Shown one piece after another: positions 46,986 through 56,128 of a stretch of 64,000 bases of DNA (the stretch's first letter is position 1; the number at the start of each line of letters is the position of its first letter). The notes under the pieces are model-generated. The model did not search any database, was not told where the DNA came from, and was given only the letters and a program-made list of their open reading frames with translations. Made by a program: the position numbers and the translations under genes. The DNA is from Arthrobacter sp. B3I9 (GTDB taxonomy: Bacteria; Actinomycetota; Actinomycetes; Actinomycetales; Micrococcaceae), in contig NZ_JAUSYO010000001.1 of NCBI RefSeq assembly GCF_030816935.1, forward strand, positions 3,038,001-3,102,000, read 5' to 3'.

Positions 46986-48140
46986 ATGAGTGTTCAGCTT
47001 GGCATGCCCCAGCCGCGCGGTGGAACGGGCTCCACTGCTGATGTCTCCGGCGCGGACTCTTCGGGAAGTGCGGCGCTGTCGGGCCGCCCGGCCGGGATGA
47101 CCGCCGGACTCGTGGACCGGTACGGGCGCCGGGCCACCGACATGCGCCTTTCGCTCACCGACAAGTGCAATCTGCGCTGCACGTACTGCATGCCGGCCGA
47201 AGGGCTTGAGTGGCTTGCGAAGCAGGCCGTGATGTCCGCGGACGAGATCGTGCGGATCGTGCGGATCGGTGTTGACCTGCTGGGCGTGCGTGAACTGCGG
47301 CTGACCGGCGGCGAGCCGCTGGTCCGGGCCGACCTGCTGGACATCATTGCCGCGCTGCGCCAGGCCCACCCGCAGCTTCCGATCTCCATGACCACGAACG
47401 CCGTCGGCCTGGACAAGAAGGCGGCCGGGCTGAAGGCTGCCGGGCTTTCCCGGATCAACGTCTCCCTTGATTCCCTGCATGAGGAGACCTTCACCAAGCT
47501 CACACGCCGTCCCTTCCTGGACAAGGTCCTCGCCGGCGTCGACGCCGCCTGGGCAGCGGGCCTGGGACCGGTCAAACTCAATGCGGTGCTGATGCGCGGT
47601 ATCAACGACGCCGAGTCTCCCGCCCTGCTGGCCTGGGCCCTGGACCGCGGCTATGAGCTCCGCTTCATCGAACAGATGCCGCTCGACGCTGACCACGGCT
47701 GGACGCGCCGGAACATGATCACCGCGGCGGAAATCCGCTCTCTGCTCTCCGCCGACTATGTGCTCAGTGCGGATCCGCGGGACCGCGACGGCGCCCCGGC
47801 CGAACGCTTCGAGGTCCGGGCCCGCGTCCCCGGCACGGACGCGGCCACCGGACCGGTGCTGGGAACGGTGGGCATCATCGCCTCCGTCACCGAACCGTTC
47901 TGTTCCGACTGCCGCCGCACCCGGATCACGGCCGAGGGCAAGATCATGAGCTGCCTCTTCTCCCGTGAAGAGGTGGACCTGCTGGGACTGCTGCGTGAAG
48001 GCGCCAGCGACGAGCAGCTGGCCGAACGCTGGCAGGACGCCATGTGGATCAAGCCCAAGGCCCACGGAATGGACCATGTGGGGCTGGGCGCCCCGGACTT
48101 CGTCCAGCCGGACCGCAGCATGAGCGCCATCGGAGGCTGA
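46986..48140 (+). CDS. moaA: GTP 3',8-cyclase MoaA
   Basis: A 384-residue radical SAM enzyme starting Moco synthesis from GTP. The N-terminal cluster is C61-x3-C65-x2-C68 ('DKCNLRCTYCMP'); the second cluster uses 'EPFCSDCRRTRITAEGKIMSCLF'. 'LRLTGGEPLVR' and 'VSLDSLHEETFTKLT' are typical, and the required C-terminal Gly-Gly is present ('MSAIGG'). The first about 45 residues are non-conserved. It is divergent from the oxidoreductase (127 bp apart) and 7 bp before moaD. Confidence 0.95.
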   Translation: MSVQLGMPQPRGGTGSTADVSGADSSGSAALSGRPAGMTAGLVDRYGRRATDMRLSLTDKCNLRCTYCMPAEGLEWLAKQAVMSADEIVRIVRIGVDLLGVRELRLTGGEPLVRADLLDIIAALRQAHPQLPISMTTNAVGLDKKAAGLKAAGLSRINVSLDSLHEETFTKLTRRPFLDKVLAGVDAAWAAGLGPVKLNAVLMRGINDAESPALLAWALDRGYELRFIEQMPLDADHGWTRRNMITAAEIRSLLSADYVLSADPRDRDGAPAERFEVRARVPGTDAATGPVLGTVGIIASVTEPFCSDCRRTRITAEGKIMSCLFSREEVDLLGLLREGASDEQLAERWQDAMWIKPKAHGMDHVGLGAPDFVQPDRSMSAIGG

Positions 48141-48147
48141 AACACCC

Positions 48148-48414
48148 ATGAATGTACGCTACTTCGCTGCCGCGCGCGCTGCCGCAGGCGTGGACGAGGA
48201 ACGTTATGAACTGTCCGCCGGCGACACCCTTGCGACCCTGCTCGAGGCGATCCTCGCCGTCGAGCGCCCCGAACCACCCGCAGGAACTCCGCCGCTGCCT
48301 CGTATCCTCTCCCGCTCCAGCTTCCTGCTCAATGAGGTTGCCGTGCGAGACCGCAGTGCGGCGCTGAAGCCGGACGACGTCGTGGATGTGCTGCCGCCCT
48401 TCGCCGGCGGTTAA
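48148..48414 (+). CDS. moaD: Molybdopterin synthase sulfur carrier subunit
   Basis: An 88-residue ubiquitin-like protein ending in the essential Gly-Gly ('DVLPPFAGG'), which is adenylated and thiocarboxylated, then delivers sulfur with MoaE. 'MNVRYFAAARAAAGVDEE' is typical of MoaD. It lies 7 bp after moaA. The partner MoaE is encoded in the opposite-facing operon. Confidence 0.92.
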   Translation: MNVRYFAAARAAAGVDEERYELSAGDTLATLLEAILAVERPEPPAGTPPLPRILSRSSFLLNEVAVRDRSAALKPDDVVDVLPPFAGG

Positions 48415-48438
48415 GCCCGCTGCCAGGGCTCGGGTTGG

Positions 48439-48517
48439 GGACATGCCCATTGTTCGTGCCAACGGATGGACTTAACGGGACTATGCCCACTCCGCGGCCT
48501 GCGCGGAGGGCATGTCC
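48439..48517. repeat. Intergenic inverted repeat between moaD and MFS gene
   Basis: GGACATGCCC (48439-48448) is the exact inverse complement of GGGCATGTCC (48508-48517). Inside, CTCCGC (48490-48495) and GCGGAG (48503-48508) form a second hairpin, and ATGCCCA occurs twice in direct orientation (from 48443 and 48483). It could be a dispersed intergenic repeat or a terminator; no U-tract was seen. The rest of this 232-bp gap holds no gene. Confidence 0.6.
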
Positions 48518-48646
48518 AGCGGCGGACCTTTGGCTTGCAACGTTATGGCAACGCTTTCCGGGCGACCTGTAGCCGTAGCGCGTAGGCCTGCAGGGGACGA
48601 CAATGGGCACGTGGCCCCCATTCGCCCCGGCGCGGACGGAGACGCG

Positions 48647-49915
48647 ATGAACGCCGCGTCCCGAAAGATCCAGCGCATCTATCTCACCCTGACGCTGGGA
48701 AACACCCTCGCGGCGTCGTTCATCTGGGGAATCAACACACTCTTCCTGCTCGACGCCGGCCTCAGCAACCTCGAGGCGTTCGCCGCCAATGCCTTCTTTA
48801 CGGCCGGTATGGTGCTCTTCGAGGTGCCCACCGGCGTGATCGCGGACGGGTGGGGGCGCCGCGTGTCGTTCCTCCTGGGCACCGTGACGCTGGCCGCCTC
48901 GACGTACCTCTACTACCTGCTGTGGCAGATCTCCGCCCCGTTCTGGTCCTGGGCGGTGGTGTCGGTCCTGCTCGGCCTGGGCTTCACCTTCTTCTCGGGG
49001 GCCGTCGAGGCCTGGCTCGTGGACGCTTTGCGCTACTCCGGGTATGAAGGCGCGCTTGAGCCGGTGCTCGGGCGGGGACAGATGGTGTCGGGCGTCGCGA
49101 TGCTCGGCGGTTCGGTGGCCGGCGGCGTCATTGCGCAGGTGACCAACCTGGGCGTGCCGTTTCTGCTGCGGGTGGGCGTGCTGGTGGCCATGTTCGCTGT
49201 GGCCTTCGGGCTCATGCACGACGTCGGCTTCACCCCCGAACGCTCGCCGCGTCCCCTCCAGGCGACCCGGGCCGTGCTGTCCGCCTCGATCGAGAACGGC
49301 CTGAAGAACCCGCCCGTGCGGTACGTCATGCTGGCCGCGCCGTTCAGCGCCGGCGTGGCGTTTTATGTGTTCTACGCCCTGCAGCCTTATCTGCTGGAGC
49401 TCTTCGGTGACCCCCGTGCCTACTCCATCGCCGGCCTGGCGGCGGCGATCGTCGCCGGCGCCGAAGTGCTCGGCGGCTGGGTCGCACCCCGCATCCGGGG
49501 CCTGGTCCGCAAGCGCACCACAGTGCTGGTCCTCAGCGGCGTCGGCAGTTCCGTGATTCTGGTGGCGCTCGGGTTCACCCGGGTGTTCTGGGTTGCCCTG
49601 GTGCTGTTGACGCTCTGGGCCGTGGTGTCCTCGGCGGCCATCCCGGTGCGGCAGGCCTATCTGAACGACATGATCCCCTCGAGGCAACGGGCAACGGTGC
49701 TCAGCTTCGACTCGCTCATGGGATCAAGCGGTGGTGTGGTGGTGCAACCGCCACTGGGCCGGGCGGCCGACGTGTACGGTTACGCGGCGTCGCTGGCCGC
49801 CAGCGGCGTCATCGCTGTGATCGCGGTGCCGTTCCTGCTGGCGAGCCGCCGGCAGGCCCCCGCGGCGGACGAGGCCGCCACTGCAACGCCAGCGGCGAAC
49901 GCCCCGCCGTCGTAA
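48647..49915 (+). CDS. MFS transporter
   Basis: A 422-residue MFS protein with 12 predicted helices. 'FIWGINTLFLLDAGLSNLEAFAANAFFTAGMVLFEVPTGVIADGWGRRVSFLLG' contains the loop 2-3 motif D-x-x-G-R-R and a variant Pro-Thr-Gly turn typical of the tetracycline/multidrug-like 'FEVPTGxxAD' subgroup. The start ATG at 48647 has GGACGGAG upstream. It follows moaD by 232 bp with an inverted repeat between, so is probably not part of the Moco operon. Substrate unknown. Confidence 0.82.
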   Translation: MNAASRKIQRIYLTLTLGNTLAASFIWGINTLFLLDAGLSNLEAFAANAFFTAGMVLFEVPTGVIADGWGRRVSFLLGTVTLAASTYLYYLLWQISAPFWSWAVVSVLLGLGFTFFSGAVEAWLVDALRYSGYEGALEPVLGRGQMVSGVAMLGGSVAGGVIAQVTNLGVPFLLRVGVLVAMFAVAFGLMHDVGFTPERSPRPLQATRAVLSASIENGLKNPPVRYVMLAAPFSAGVAFYVFYALQPYLLELFGDPRAYSIAGLAAAIVAGAEVLGGWVAPRIRGLVRKRTTVLVLSGVGSSVILVALGFTRVFWVALVLLTLWAVVSSAAIPVRQAYLNDMIPSRQRATVLSFDSLMGSSGGVVVQPPLGRAADVYGYAASLAASGVIAVIAVPFLLASRRQAPAADEAATATPAANAPPS

Positions 49916-49919
49916 GCGT

Positions 49920-50405
49920 TCAGGCAGGTGTCCGGCCGGTTTCCGGCACCCGCCGGCAGACGGAGGTCATGAACGGGGTGAAGTCACTCGCGGCGCCCAG
50001 CCGGAGTCCGGCGCCATGGGTCAGGACGTCGTCATCCACCCGGAAGGTATGCCGGGCGATGCCCCGGTCACTTCGCCGCTCGACGGTCAGTATTCCCTCG
50101 TGCCAGCGGGCCGGAGCCGGCGCCTCAGGGGGCAGCCCCAGGCTGTTGACGTGGTACCACAGCCTGTCCGGCCGGTCCCTGTCGGCGGTGAACGCGCCAT
50201 GCCCTTCCACAGTGTTTCCGTCGGCCTCGGTATGGCGGTAGATGGCGGTGACCGCCAGTCCCGCCGCGGCCCGGGCGAAGGTGATCGTCACACCGGCAGA
50301 GCGGGCGGGTCCCCAGGGGGTTGCTTCCCACTGCGTGGTGCCGGCCCAGTGGCCCAGGAAAGCCTGGAGCGCCTCGATGGCGCTGCCCGGCGGCGGACGG
50401 TCCAT
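49920..50405 (-). CDS. FABP-like/DUF1579-type beta-barrel protein
   Basis: A 161-residue soluble protein. 'AIEALQAFLGHWAGTTQWEATPWGP' followed by alternating strands ('GVTITFARAAAGLAVTAIYRHTEADG', 'GHGAFTADRDRPDRLWYHVNSLG', 'WHEGILTVERRSDRGIARHTFRVDDD') fits the lipocalin/FABP-like DUF1579 group of ligand-binding barrels. No catalytic motif. The ATG at 50405 has GGAAG just upstream, part of the tandem repeats. It follows the M16 peptidase by 70 bp. Confidence 0.65.
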   Translation of the reverse strand: MDRPPPGSAIEALQAFLGHWAGTTQWEATPWGPARSAGVTITFARAAAGLAVTAIYRHTEADGNTVEGHGAFTADRDRPDRLWYHVNSLGLPPEAPAPARWHEGILTVERRSDRGIARHTFRVDDDVLTHGAGLRLGAASDFTPFMTSVCRRVPETGRTPA

Positions 50406-50408
50406 ATC

Positions 50409-50464
50409 TTCCTTCCAGGGGGTTCCTTCCAGGGGGTTCCTTCCAGGGGGTTCCTTCCAGGTGG
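50409..50464 (-). repeat. 14-bp tandem repeat carrying Shine-Dalgarno-like cores
   Basis: Four units of TTCCTTCCAGGGGG (plus strand; the last has TGG in place of GGG) fill the gap between the M16 peptidase stop and the next ATG. On the coding strand each unit is CCCCCTGGAAGGAA, i.e. a repeated GGAAGG core. Confidence 0.88.
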
Positions 50465-50475
50465 GTCCTTCCGTG

Positions 50476-51819
50476 TCAGAGACCGAAGGTTTCGCTCTCC
50501 TCGAAGGGCCCCACCACGGTGATGGTCCGGGGGGCGGCCGCGAGTTCGCGGGCAAGTTCCTGGACCTCGGCCGCAGTCACGGCTTTGATCTGGCGCAGCG
50601 TCTCGTCGATATCCTGGTATTCGCCGGACACGAGCTCGGCCCGGCCCAGCCGTGACATCCGGGAACCGGTGTCCTCGAGCGCCAGCACGATGCCGCCGCA
50701 CAGCTGCCCGACTGCCTTGCGGAGTTCCTCGTCCGAGATGCCGCCCTCAGCTAGCTTGTCCAGTTCGGCGCCGAGGAGATCCAGCACCTGCCGGACCTTC
50801 GACGGCGTACAGCCGGCGTACATGCCGAAGTACCCGGCGTCGGCGTACGAGGACGCGAAGGAGTAGGTCGAGTAGACCAGCCCCCGCTTTTCGCGCACTT
50901 CCTGGAACAGCCGGGAGGACATGCCGCCGCCGAGCACTGCATTGAGCACGCTCATCACGAAGCGGCGGTCATCGGTGGCGACGATCGTGGGGCACCCCAT
51001 GATGATGTTGGCCTGCTCGACGGGCCGCTTGACCACATGCAGGCCGGCGGTGCCGGTGATGTCGGCACGCTCGGTGGAGCGGCGCGGCACCGGCGCGGCG
51101 TCCGGCGCCAGGCTCCAGCCGGCTGAGTGCAGGGCATCCACCACCAGCCCGCAGACGACGTCGTGGTCCAGTCCCCCGGCGGCGGTAATGACCAGCTCAT
51201 CCGGACGGTAATAGCGGCGGTAGTGGTCCCAGACGGAGTCCCGGGGGACGGCGCGGATGGCGTCGGGTGTGCCGCCGATCGGGCGCCCCAGCGGGTGCGT
51301 GCCGAGGACGGCCGCGACGAAGTGTTCGTGCGCGACGTCGGTGGGATCGTCGCTGTCCATCGCGATTTCCTCCAGGATGACGTCCCGTTCCTGCTCCATC
51401 TCCCGGGGATCGAGGACGGCTCCGGTGATCATATCGGCGATGACGTCGATCGCCATCGGCAGGTCGGTGTCCAGCACACGGGCGAAGTAGCAGGTGCTTT
51501 CCTTCGCGGTGGCGGCGTTCGATTCCCCGCCCACCTCGTCAAAGGCCGAGGCGATCTCGAGTGCGGTGCGGCGCCGGGTGCCCTTGAACAGCAGGTGCTC
51601 CAGGAAGTGCGTGGAGCCGTGCTGGCCCGGAGCCTCGTCGCGGGAGCCGACGCCGACCCAGAACCCGATGGTGGCCGAACGCTGGCCGGGCATCGCCTCG
51701 GTCAACACGCGGACGCCGCCGGGCAGGACCGAACGGCGCACCTCGGAGCCGCCGTCGGCGCCGTGGATCAGGGTGTCAGCATGCAGGTTCTGCTCAAGCG
51801 GCAGGGGAACGACAGTCAT
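50476..51819 (-). CDS. M16-family zinc peptidase
   Basis: A 447-residue pitrilysin-type protease. The inverted zinc motif H71-x2-E74-H75 is in 'HGSTHFLEHLLFKGT', and the distal glutamate in 'EMEQERDVILEEI'. C-terminal 'GGGMSSRLFQEVREKRGLVYSTYSF' is the substrate-binding R/Y region. It is the PepR/MPP-like peptidase usually found beside pnp in actinobacteria; substrates are probably peptides. ATG at 51819. Confidence 0.9.
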   Translation of the reverse strand: MTVVPLPLEQNLHADTLIHGADGGSEVRRSVLPGGVRVLTEAMPGQRSATIGFWVGVGSRDEAPGQHGSTHFLEHLLFKGTRRRTALEIASAFDEVGGESNAATAKESTCYFARVLDTDLPMAIDVIADMITGAVLDPREMEQERDVILEEIAMDSDDPTDVAHEHFVAAVLGTHPLGRPIGGTPDAIRAVPRDSVWDHYRRYYRPDELVITAAGGLDHDVVCGLVVDALHSAGWSLAPDAAPVPRRSTERADITGTAGLHVVKRPVEQANIIMGCPTIVATDDRRFVMSVLNAVLGGGMSSRLFQEVREKRGLVYSTYSFASSYADAGYFGMYAGCTPSKVRQVLDLLGAELDKLAEGGISDEELRKAVGQLCGGIVLALEDTGSRMSRLGRAELVSGEYQDIDETLRQIKAVTAAEVQELARELAAAPRTITVVGPFEESETFGL

Positions 51820-51886
51820 CAAGGCCTTTCAGTAAACAGTGCCAAATCTGCCTGCAATCGTACCTTTAACAAAAGCGGGGCCTAAC

Positions 51887-51927
51887 AAAAAGCGGGGCCG
51901 GTGGAATTCTCCACCGGCCCCGCTTTT
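51887..51927. terminator. Intrinsic terminator after pnp
   Basis: AAAAGCGGGGCCGGTGGA pairs perfectly with TCCACCGGCCCCGCTTTT. It terminates pnp on the minus strand. A partial duplicate of the 5' arm (AAAAGCGGGGCC) lies just beside it at 51871-51882. Confidence 0.85.
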
Positions 51928-51941
51928 GCAATCAGGTGCGA

Positions 51942-54191
51942 CTACTCTGCGGACTCCAGGGAGACCTCAGCGGTGTCAGCGTCCTGCGAGGCTTCCTCGT
52001 CCGCCACGACGGGCGAGAGGGAAAGCTTGCCGCGGTCATCGATCTTGGTGATTTCCACCTGGATCTTCTGGCCCACGGAGACGACGTCGTCGACGTTGTC
52101 CACGCGCTTGCCGCCGGCGATCTTGCGCAGCTCGGAGATGTGCAGCAGGCCGTCCTTGCCCGGGGTCAGCGAAACGAAGGCGCCGAAGGTGGTGGTCTTG
52201 ACGACCGTGCCCAGGTAGCGCTCACCGATTTCGGGGACCTGCGGGTTGGCGATGGCGTTGATCGCGGACCGTGCTGCGTCGGCAGACGGGCCGTTCGTGG
52301 CGCCGATGTAGACAGTTCCGTCATCCTCGATCGAGATGTCGGCTCCGGTGTCTTCCTGGATCTGGTTGATCATCTTGCCCTTCGGGCCGATGACCTCGCC
52401 GATCTTGTCCACCGGGATCTTGACCGCGATGACGCGCGGCGCGAACTCGGAGAGCTCGTCCGGAGTGTCAATCGCGGAGTTCAGGACGTCCAGGATGTGC
52501 AGGCGGGCTTCGCGGGCCTGCTTCAGGGCAGCTGCCAGGACCGAGGCCGGGATGCCGTCGAGCTTGGTGTCCAGCTGGATGGCGGTAACGAACTCGGCGG
52601 TACCGGCGACCTTGAAGTCCATGTCGCCGAAGGCATCTTCGGCGCCGAGGATGTCGGTCAGGGCGGCGTACCGGGTCTGGCCGTCAACCTGGTCGGAAAC
52701 CAGGCCCATGGCGATGCCCGCAACCGCAGCCTTCAGCGGCACACCTGCGTTGAGCAGCGACAGCGTGGAGGCGCAGACGGAACCCATCGACGTCGAACCG
52801 TTGGAGCTGAGGGCCTCAGACACCTGGCGGATGGCGTAGGGGAATTCCTCGCGGGTGGGCAGCACCGGCATGATGGCGCGCTCGGCGAGGGCACCGTGGC
52901 CGATTTCGCGGCGCTTCGGGGAACCGACGCGGCCGGTCTCGCCGGTGGAGTACGGCGGGAAGTTGTAGTTGTGCATGTAGCGCTTGCGCGTCACGGGAGA
53001 CAGCGAGTCGATCTGCTGTTCCATCTTGAGCATGTTCAGCGTGGTGACACCCATGATCTGGGTCTCGCCGCGTTCGAAGATGGCCGAGCCGTGGACGCGG
53101 GGCAGGACCTCGACCTCTGCGGTGAGCTGGCGGATGTCCGTCAGGCCGCGGCCGTCGATGCGGATCTGGTCCTTGAGGATGCGCTGGCGCACAACCTGCT
53201 TGGTGACGGAGCGGAAGGCAGCGGAGAGTTCCTTCTCGCGGCCTTCGAACTGGCCGGCCAGGGAAGAGGTGACCTCGTCCTTGAGCGCGTCCGAAGCGTC
53301 GTTGCGCTCGGTCTTGTCTGGGATCTGGAAGACGGCGGTCAGCTTGTCGGCTGCGGCGGACTCGACGGCTGCGTAAACGTCGTCCTCGTAGTCCAGGAAG
53401 ATCGGGAACTCAACGGTCGGCTTGGCGGCGCGGGCTGCCAGGTCGGCCTGAGCTTCACAAAGCGCCTTGATGAACGGCTTTGCAGCCTCGAGGCCCTCGG
53501 AAACAACCTCTTCGGTGGGGGCGGTGGCGCCCTGTTCCTTGATGAGGTTCCAGGAGTTGTCGGTGGCTTCGGCTTCAACCATCATGATGGCGACGTCGTC
53601 CCCGGCGATGCGGCCTGCAACAACCATGTTGAAGACGGCGTTCTCGAGCTGGGAGTGCTTCGGGAAAGCAACCCACTGGGTGCCGTTCTCGTCGGCGACG
53701 AGGGCAACGCGGACGCCGCCGATCGGACCGGAGAAGGGCAGGCCGGAGAGCTGGGTGGACATGGAGGAAGCGTTGATTGCAACCACGTCGTAGAGCTCGT
53801 CCGGGTTGATGGAGAGCACGGTGACGACGATCTGGACCTCGTTGCGCAGGCCCTTGACGAAGGCGGGGCGCAGCGGGCGGTCCATCAGGCGGCAGGCCAG
53901 GATGGCTTCCGTGGAGGGGCGGCCTTCGCGGCGGAAGAACGAACCCGGGATGCGGCCGGCGGCGTACATGCGCTCTTCGACGTCGACGGTCAGCGGGAAG
54001 AAGTCGAAGCCTTCGCGCGGGTGCTTGCCGGCCGTGGTGGCGGACAGCAGCGCGGTGTCTTCGTCGATGTAGACCATCGCTGCGCCGGCTGCCTGCTTGG
54101 CAAGACGGCCGGTTTCAAAGCGGATTACACGCTTGCCGAAGCGGCCGTTATCAATGACTGCTTCTGAGAACTGGATTTCGGGACCCTCCAA
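51942..54191 (-). CDS. pnp: Polyribonucleotide nucleotidyltransferase
   Basis: A 749-residue PNPase: two RNase PH domains separated by an alpha-helical domain, then KH ('[32 protein letters not shown]') and S1 ('[34 protein letters not shown]') RNA-binding domains. It degrades RNA phosphorolytically and acts with RNase J or E. The TTG at 54191 follows CGGAGG with 8-nt spacing and gives the standard N-terminus ([13 protein letters not shown]). It follows rpsO, the conserved order. Confidence 0.95.
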   Translation of the reverse strand: MEGPEIQFSEAVIDNGRFGKRVIRFETGRLAKQAAGAAMVYIDEDTALLSATTAGKHPREGFDFFPLTVDVEERMYAAGRIPGSFFRREGRPSTEAILACRLMDRPLRPAFVKGLRNEVQIVVTVLSINPDELYDVVAINASSMSTQLSGLPFSGPIGGVRVALVADENGTQWVAFPKHSQLENAVFNMVVAGRIAGDDVAIMMVEAEATDNSWNLIKEQGATAPTEEVVSEGLEAAKPFIKALCEAQADLAARAAKPTVEFPIFLDYEDDVYAAVESAAADKLTAVFQIPDKTERNDASDALKDEVTSSLAGQFEGREKELSAAFRSVTKQVVRQRILKDQIRIDGRGLTDIRQLTAEVEVLPRVHGSAIFERGETQIMGVTTLNMLKMEQQIDSLSPVTRKRYMHNYNFPPYSTGETGRVGSPKRREIGHGALAERAIMPVLPTREEFPYAIRQVSEALSSNGSTSMGSVCASTLSLLNAGVPLKAAVAGIAMGLVSDQVDGQTRYAALTDILGAEDAFGDMDFKVAGTAEFVTAIQLDTKLDGIPASVLAAALKQAREARLHILDVLNSAIDTPDELSEFAPRVIAVKIPVDKIGEVIGPKGKMINQIQEDTGADISIEDDGTVYIGATNGPSADAARSAINAIANPQVPEIGERYLGTVVKTTTFGAFVSLTPGKDGLLHISELRKIAGGKRVDNVDDVVSVGQKIQVEITKIDDRGKLSLSPVVADEEASQDADTAEVSLESAE

Positions 54192-54435
54192 GAGAGTCAC
54201 CTCCGTTTCATGGTTCACGGAGTCCAGCCGCATCAACCCAGCCCAGCATCTGTCTACTGGCCTGCACTGCACCCGGTCATCGATCGAGACCCACGGGCCG
54301 GGCTTCGTTCCTTTGAAGCCGTTCCCGGGAATCACTACCGAAGACCGCGAATGCGTGATGCGGTTGATCCTCCTGTTGAGTTTTTGAAGAAGGCGGCCCC
54401 TTTCCGTTAAGGAGGGGGCCGCCCCCTAAAGCTGA

Positions 54436-54705
54436 CTAGCGGCGCAGGCCGAGACGCTCGATGAGCGCACGGTAGCGGGCGATGTCAGTGTTCTTGAGGT
54501 AGGTCAGCATGCGCTTGCGGCGACCAACCATGGCCAGCAGACCGCGCTGGGTGTGGTAATCGTGCTTGTGCACCTTCATGTGCTCAGTGAGATCCTTGAT
54601 CCGCTGAGTCAGGACTGCAACCTGGACCTCCGGCGAACCGGTGTCGCCCTCGGACGTTGCGAATTCCTGGATGATGGACTGCTTTACAGCGGCTTCAAGT
54701 GCCAC
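54436..54705 (-). CDS. rpsO: 30S ribosomal protein S15
   Basis: An 89-residue S15 with the canonical '[49 protein letters not shown]'. It binds the 16S central domain and, in many bacteria, represses its own translation. The GTG at 54705 has AGGAG 5 nt upstream; the longer ORF is not supported. Upstream is kynU rather than ribF. Confidence 0.97.
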   Translation of the reverse strand: MALEAAVKQSIIQEFATSEGDTGSPEVQVAVLTQRIKDLTEHMKVHKHDYHTQRGLLAMVGRRKRMLTYLKNTDIARYRALIERLGLRR

Positions 54706-54844
54706 AATAACTCCTAGAGATGTGCCGTGAGGCCCGAAACAGTAACTCACTGCCGGGGGTGCCGCGCCGGGAATCTCCTCCGAAGAGGACAATCGCCGTT
54801 CACAACAAGAGCCAGCCGCCACGGACTGCAGCCGGATCCAACGA

Positions 54845-56128
54845 TTAGTTTACCGGCCCGGCCGTGATCTTGTCGAAACCGGAGCCCCGCAGCCGGTCCC
54901 GGATCGCGGCGACGCCGCGGTAGAGCTCGGCAAAGGACGTGCTGAGCGGCGAAAGCCCGATCCGGATGCCGTGCGGGGCCCGGAAGTCAGGGATGACATC
55001 CTGCTCCCAGAGGGCAGCGGTCATTTCCCGGAACGCCGGGTGGTCCACCGTGACGTGGCTGCCGCGTTCGTCGGGGTTCCGCGGCGTTGCGAGGGACACT
55101 CCCGCCGGCGCGAGCCAGGCGTCATGCAGTTCAATGGCGAACGCAGTCAGCAGCCGGGACTTCTCCCGGACGGCCGCCATGCCCACTTCCTCCAGCAGGT
55201 CCAGCGTTCCGCGCATGGCCAGCATCCCGAAGATGGCCGGGGTTCCGCTGAGGAAGCCGCGGATGCCGCTGGCAGCCTCGTAGCCCGGGCCCATCTCAAA
55301 GGCATCCTTGCGCCCCATCCAGCCCCAAATCGGCTGCTGCAGGCCGGCAAGATGCCGGGCGTTGACGTACGCGAACGCCGGCGACCCCGGTCCCCCGTTC
55401 AGGTACTTGTAGGTGCACCCTGCGGCAAAGTCGACGCCGGCCTCGTCCAGGTTGATCTCCACCGAACCGGCGGAGTGGCACAGGTCCCACACCACCAGCG
55501 CGCCGGCGTCGTGCACGGCAGCAGTAATTCCTGGCAAATCCGCGAGGTGCCCGGAGCGGTAGGCGATCTGGCTCAGGACCACGACGGCGGTGGCCGGTCC
55601 GGTCACCGCGCGCACCTGTTCGACGGACACACCGGAAGCGGGATCGGCGTCGATCCAGCGCAGGGTGAGCCCCTCTTCGCGGGCGATGCCCTCGACGAGG
55701 TAGCGGTCGGTGGGGAAATTCTCGGTGTCCAGCACGATTTCGGTGCGGGCCGGATCGGTGCCGGCAGCCACCGCGGCGCGGATCAGCTTGTAGAGCACCA
55801 CCGTGGTCGAGTCGGCGATGATGGTCTGTCCCGGCGCCGCGCCGAGGACGGACCGTCCGAGCTGGTCGCCGATGGCTTGCGGGAGTTCCAGCCATTCCTC
55901 GTCCCAGCCCCGGATCAGCCGGCCGCCCCAGCCCTCTTCGATGAACCGGCCGATGTCCGCTGCCGTCCGCTTGAGCGGGCGGCCCAGCGAATTCCCGTCG
56001 AGGTAGGACAGATCCGTGTCCGTTCCGACGAAGTGCGCGCGGTACGCGGCCAGTGGATCGGCGGCGTCGAGTTCGAGGGCCCGCTGCCAGAGGACGTCCG
56101 TTGCCTTGGTGCCGGTGCCGATGCTCAC
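54845..56128 (-). CDS. kynU: Kynureninase
   Basis: A 427-residue PLP enzyme cleaving kynurenine to anthranilate and alanine. The PLP lysine is K241 in '[16 protein letters not shown]', '[14 protein letters not shown]' lines the cofactor site, and '[12 protein letters not shown]' is the family N-terminal signature. The GTG overlaps the kynA stop by 4 bp. Together they open the tryptophan-to-anthranilate route; no kynurenine formamidase gene was found in the window. Confidence 0.93.
   Translation of the reverse strand: MSIGTGTKATDVLWQRALELDAADPLAAYRAHFVGTDTDLSYLDGNSLGRPLKRTAADIGRFIEEGWGGRLIRGWDEEWLELPQAIGDQLGRSVLGAAPGQTIIADSTTVVLYKLIRAAVAAGTDPARTEIVLDTENFPTDRYLVEGIAREEGLTLRWIDADPASGVSVEQVRAVTGPATAVVVLSQIAYRSGHLADLPGITAAVHDAGALVVWDLCHSAGSVEINLDEAGVDFAAGCTYKYLNGGPGSPAFAYVNARHLAGLQQPIWGWMGRKDAFEMGPGYEAASGIRGFLSGTPAIFGMLAMRGTLDLLEEVGMAAVREKSRLLTAFAIELHDAWLAPAGVSLATPRNPDERGSHVTVDHPAFREMTAALWEQDVIPDFRAPHGIRIGLSPLSTSFAELYRGVAAIRDRLRGSGFDKITAGPVN

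Noticed and set aside
51936-54167. 743-codon open frame antisense to pnp
   Set aside because: Exact shadow of pnp; the sense product is unmistakable.
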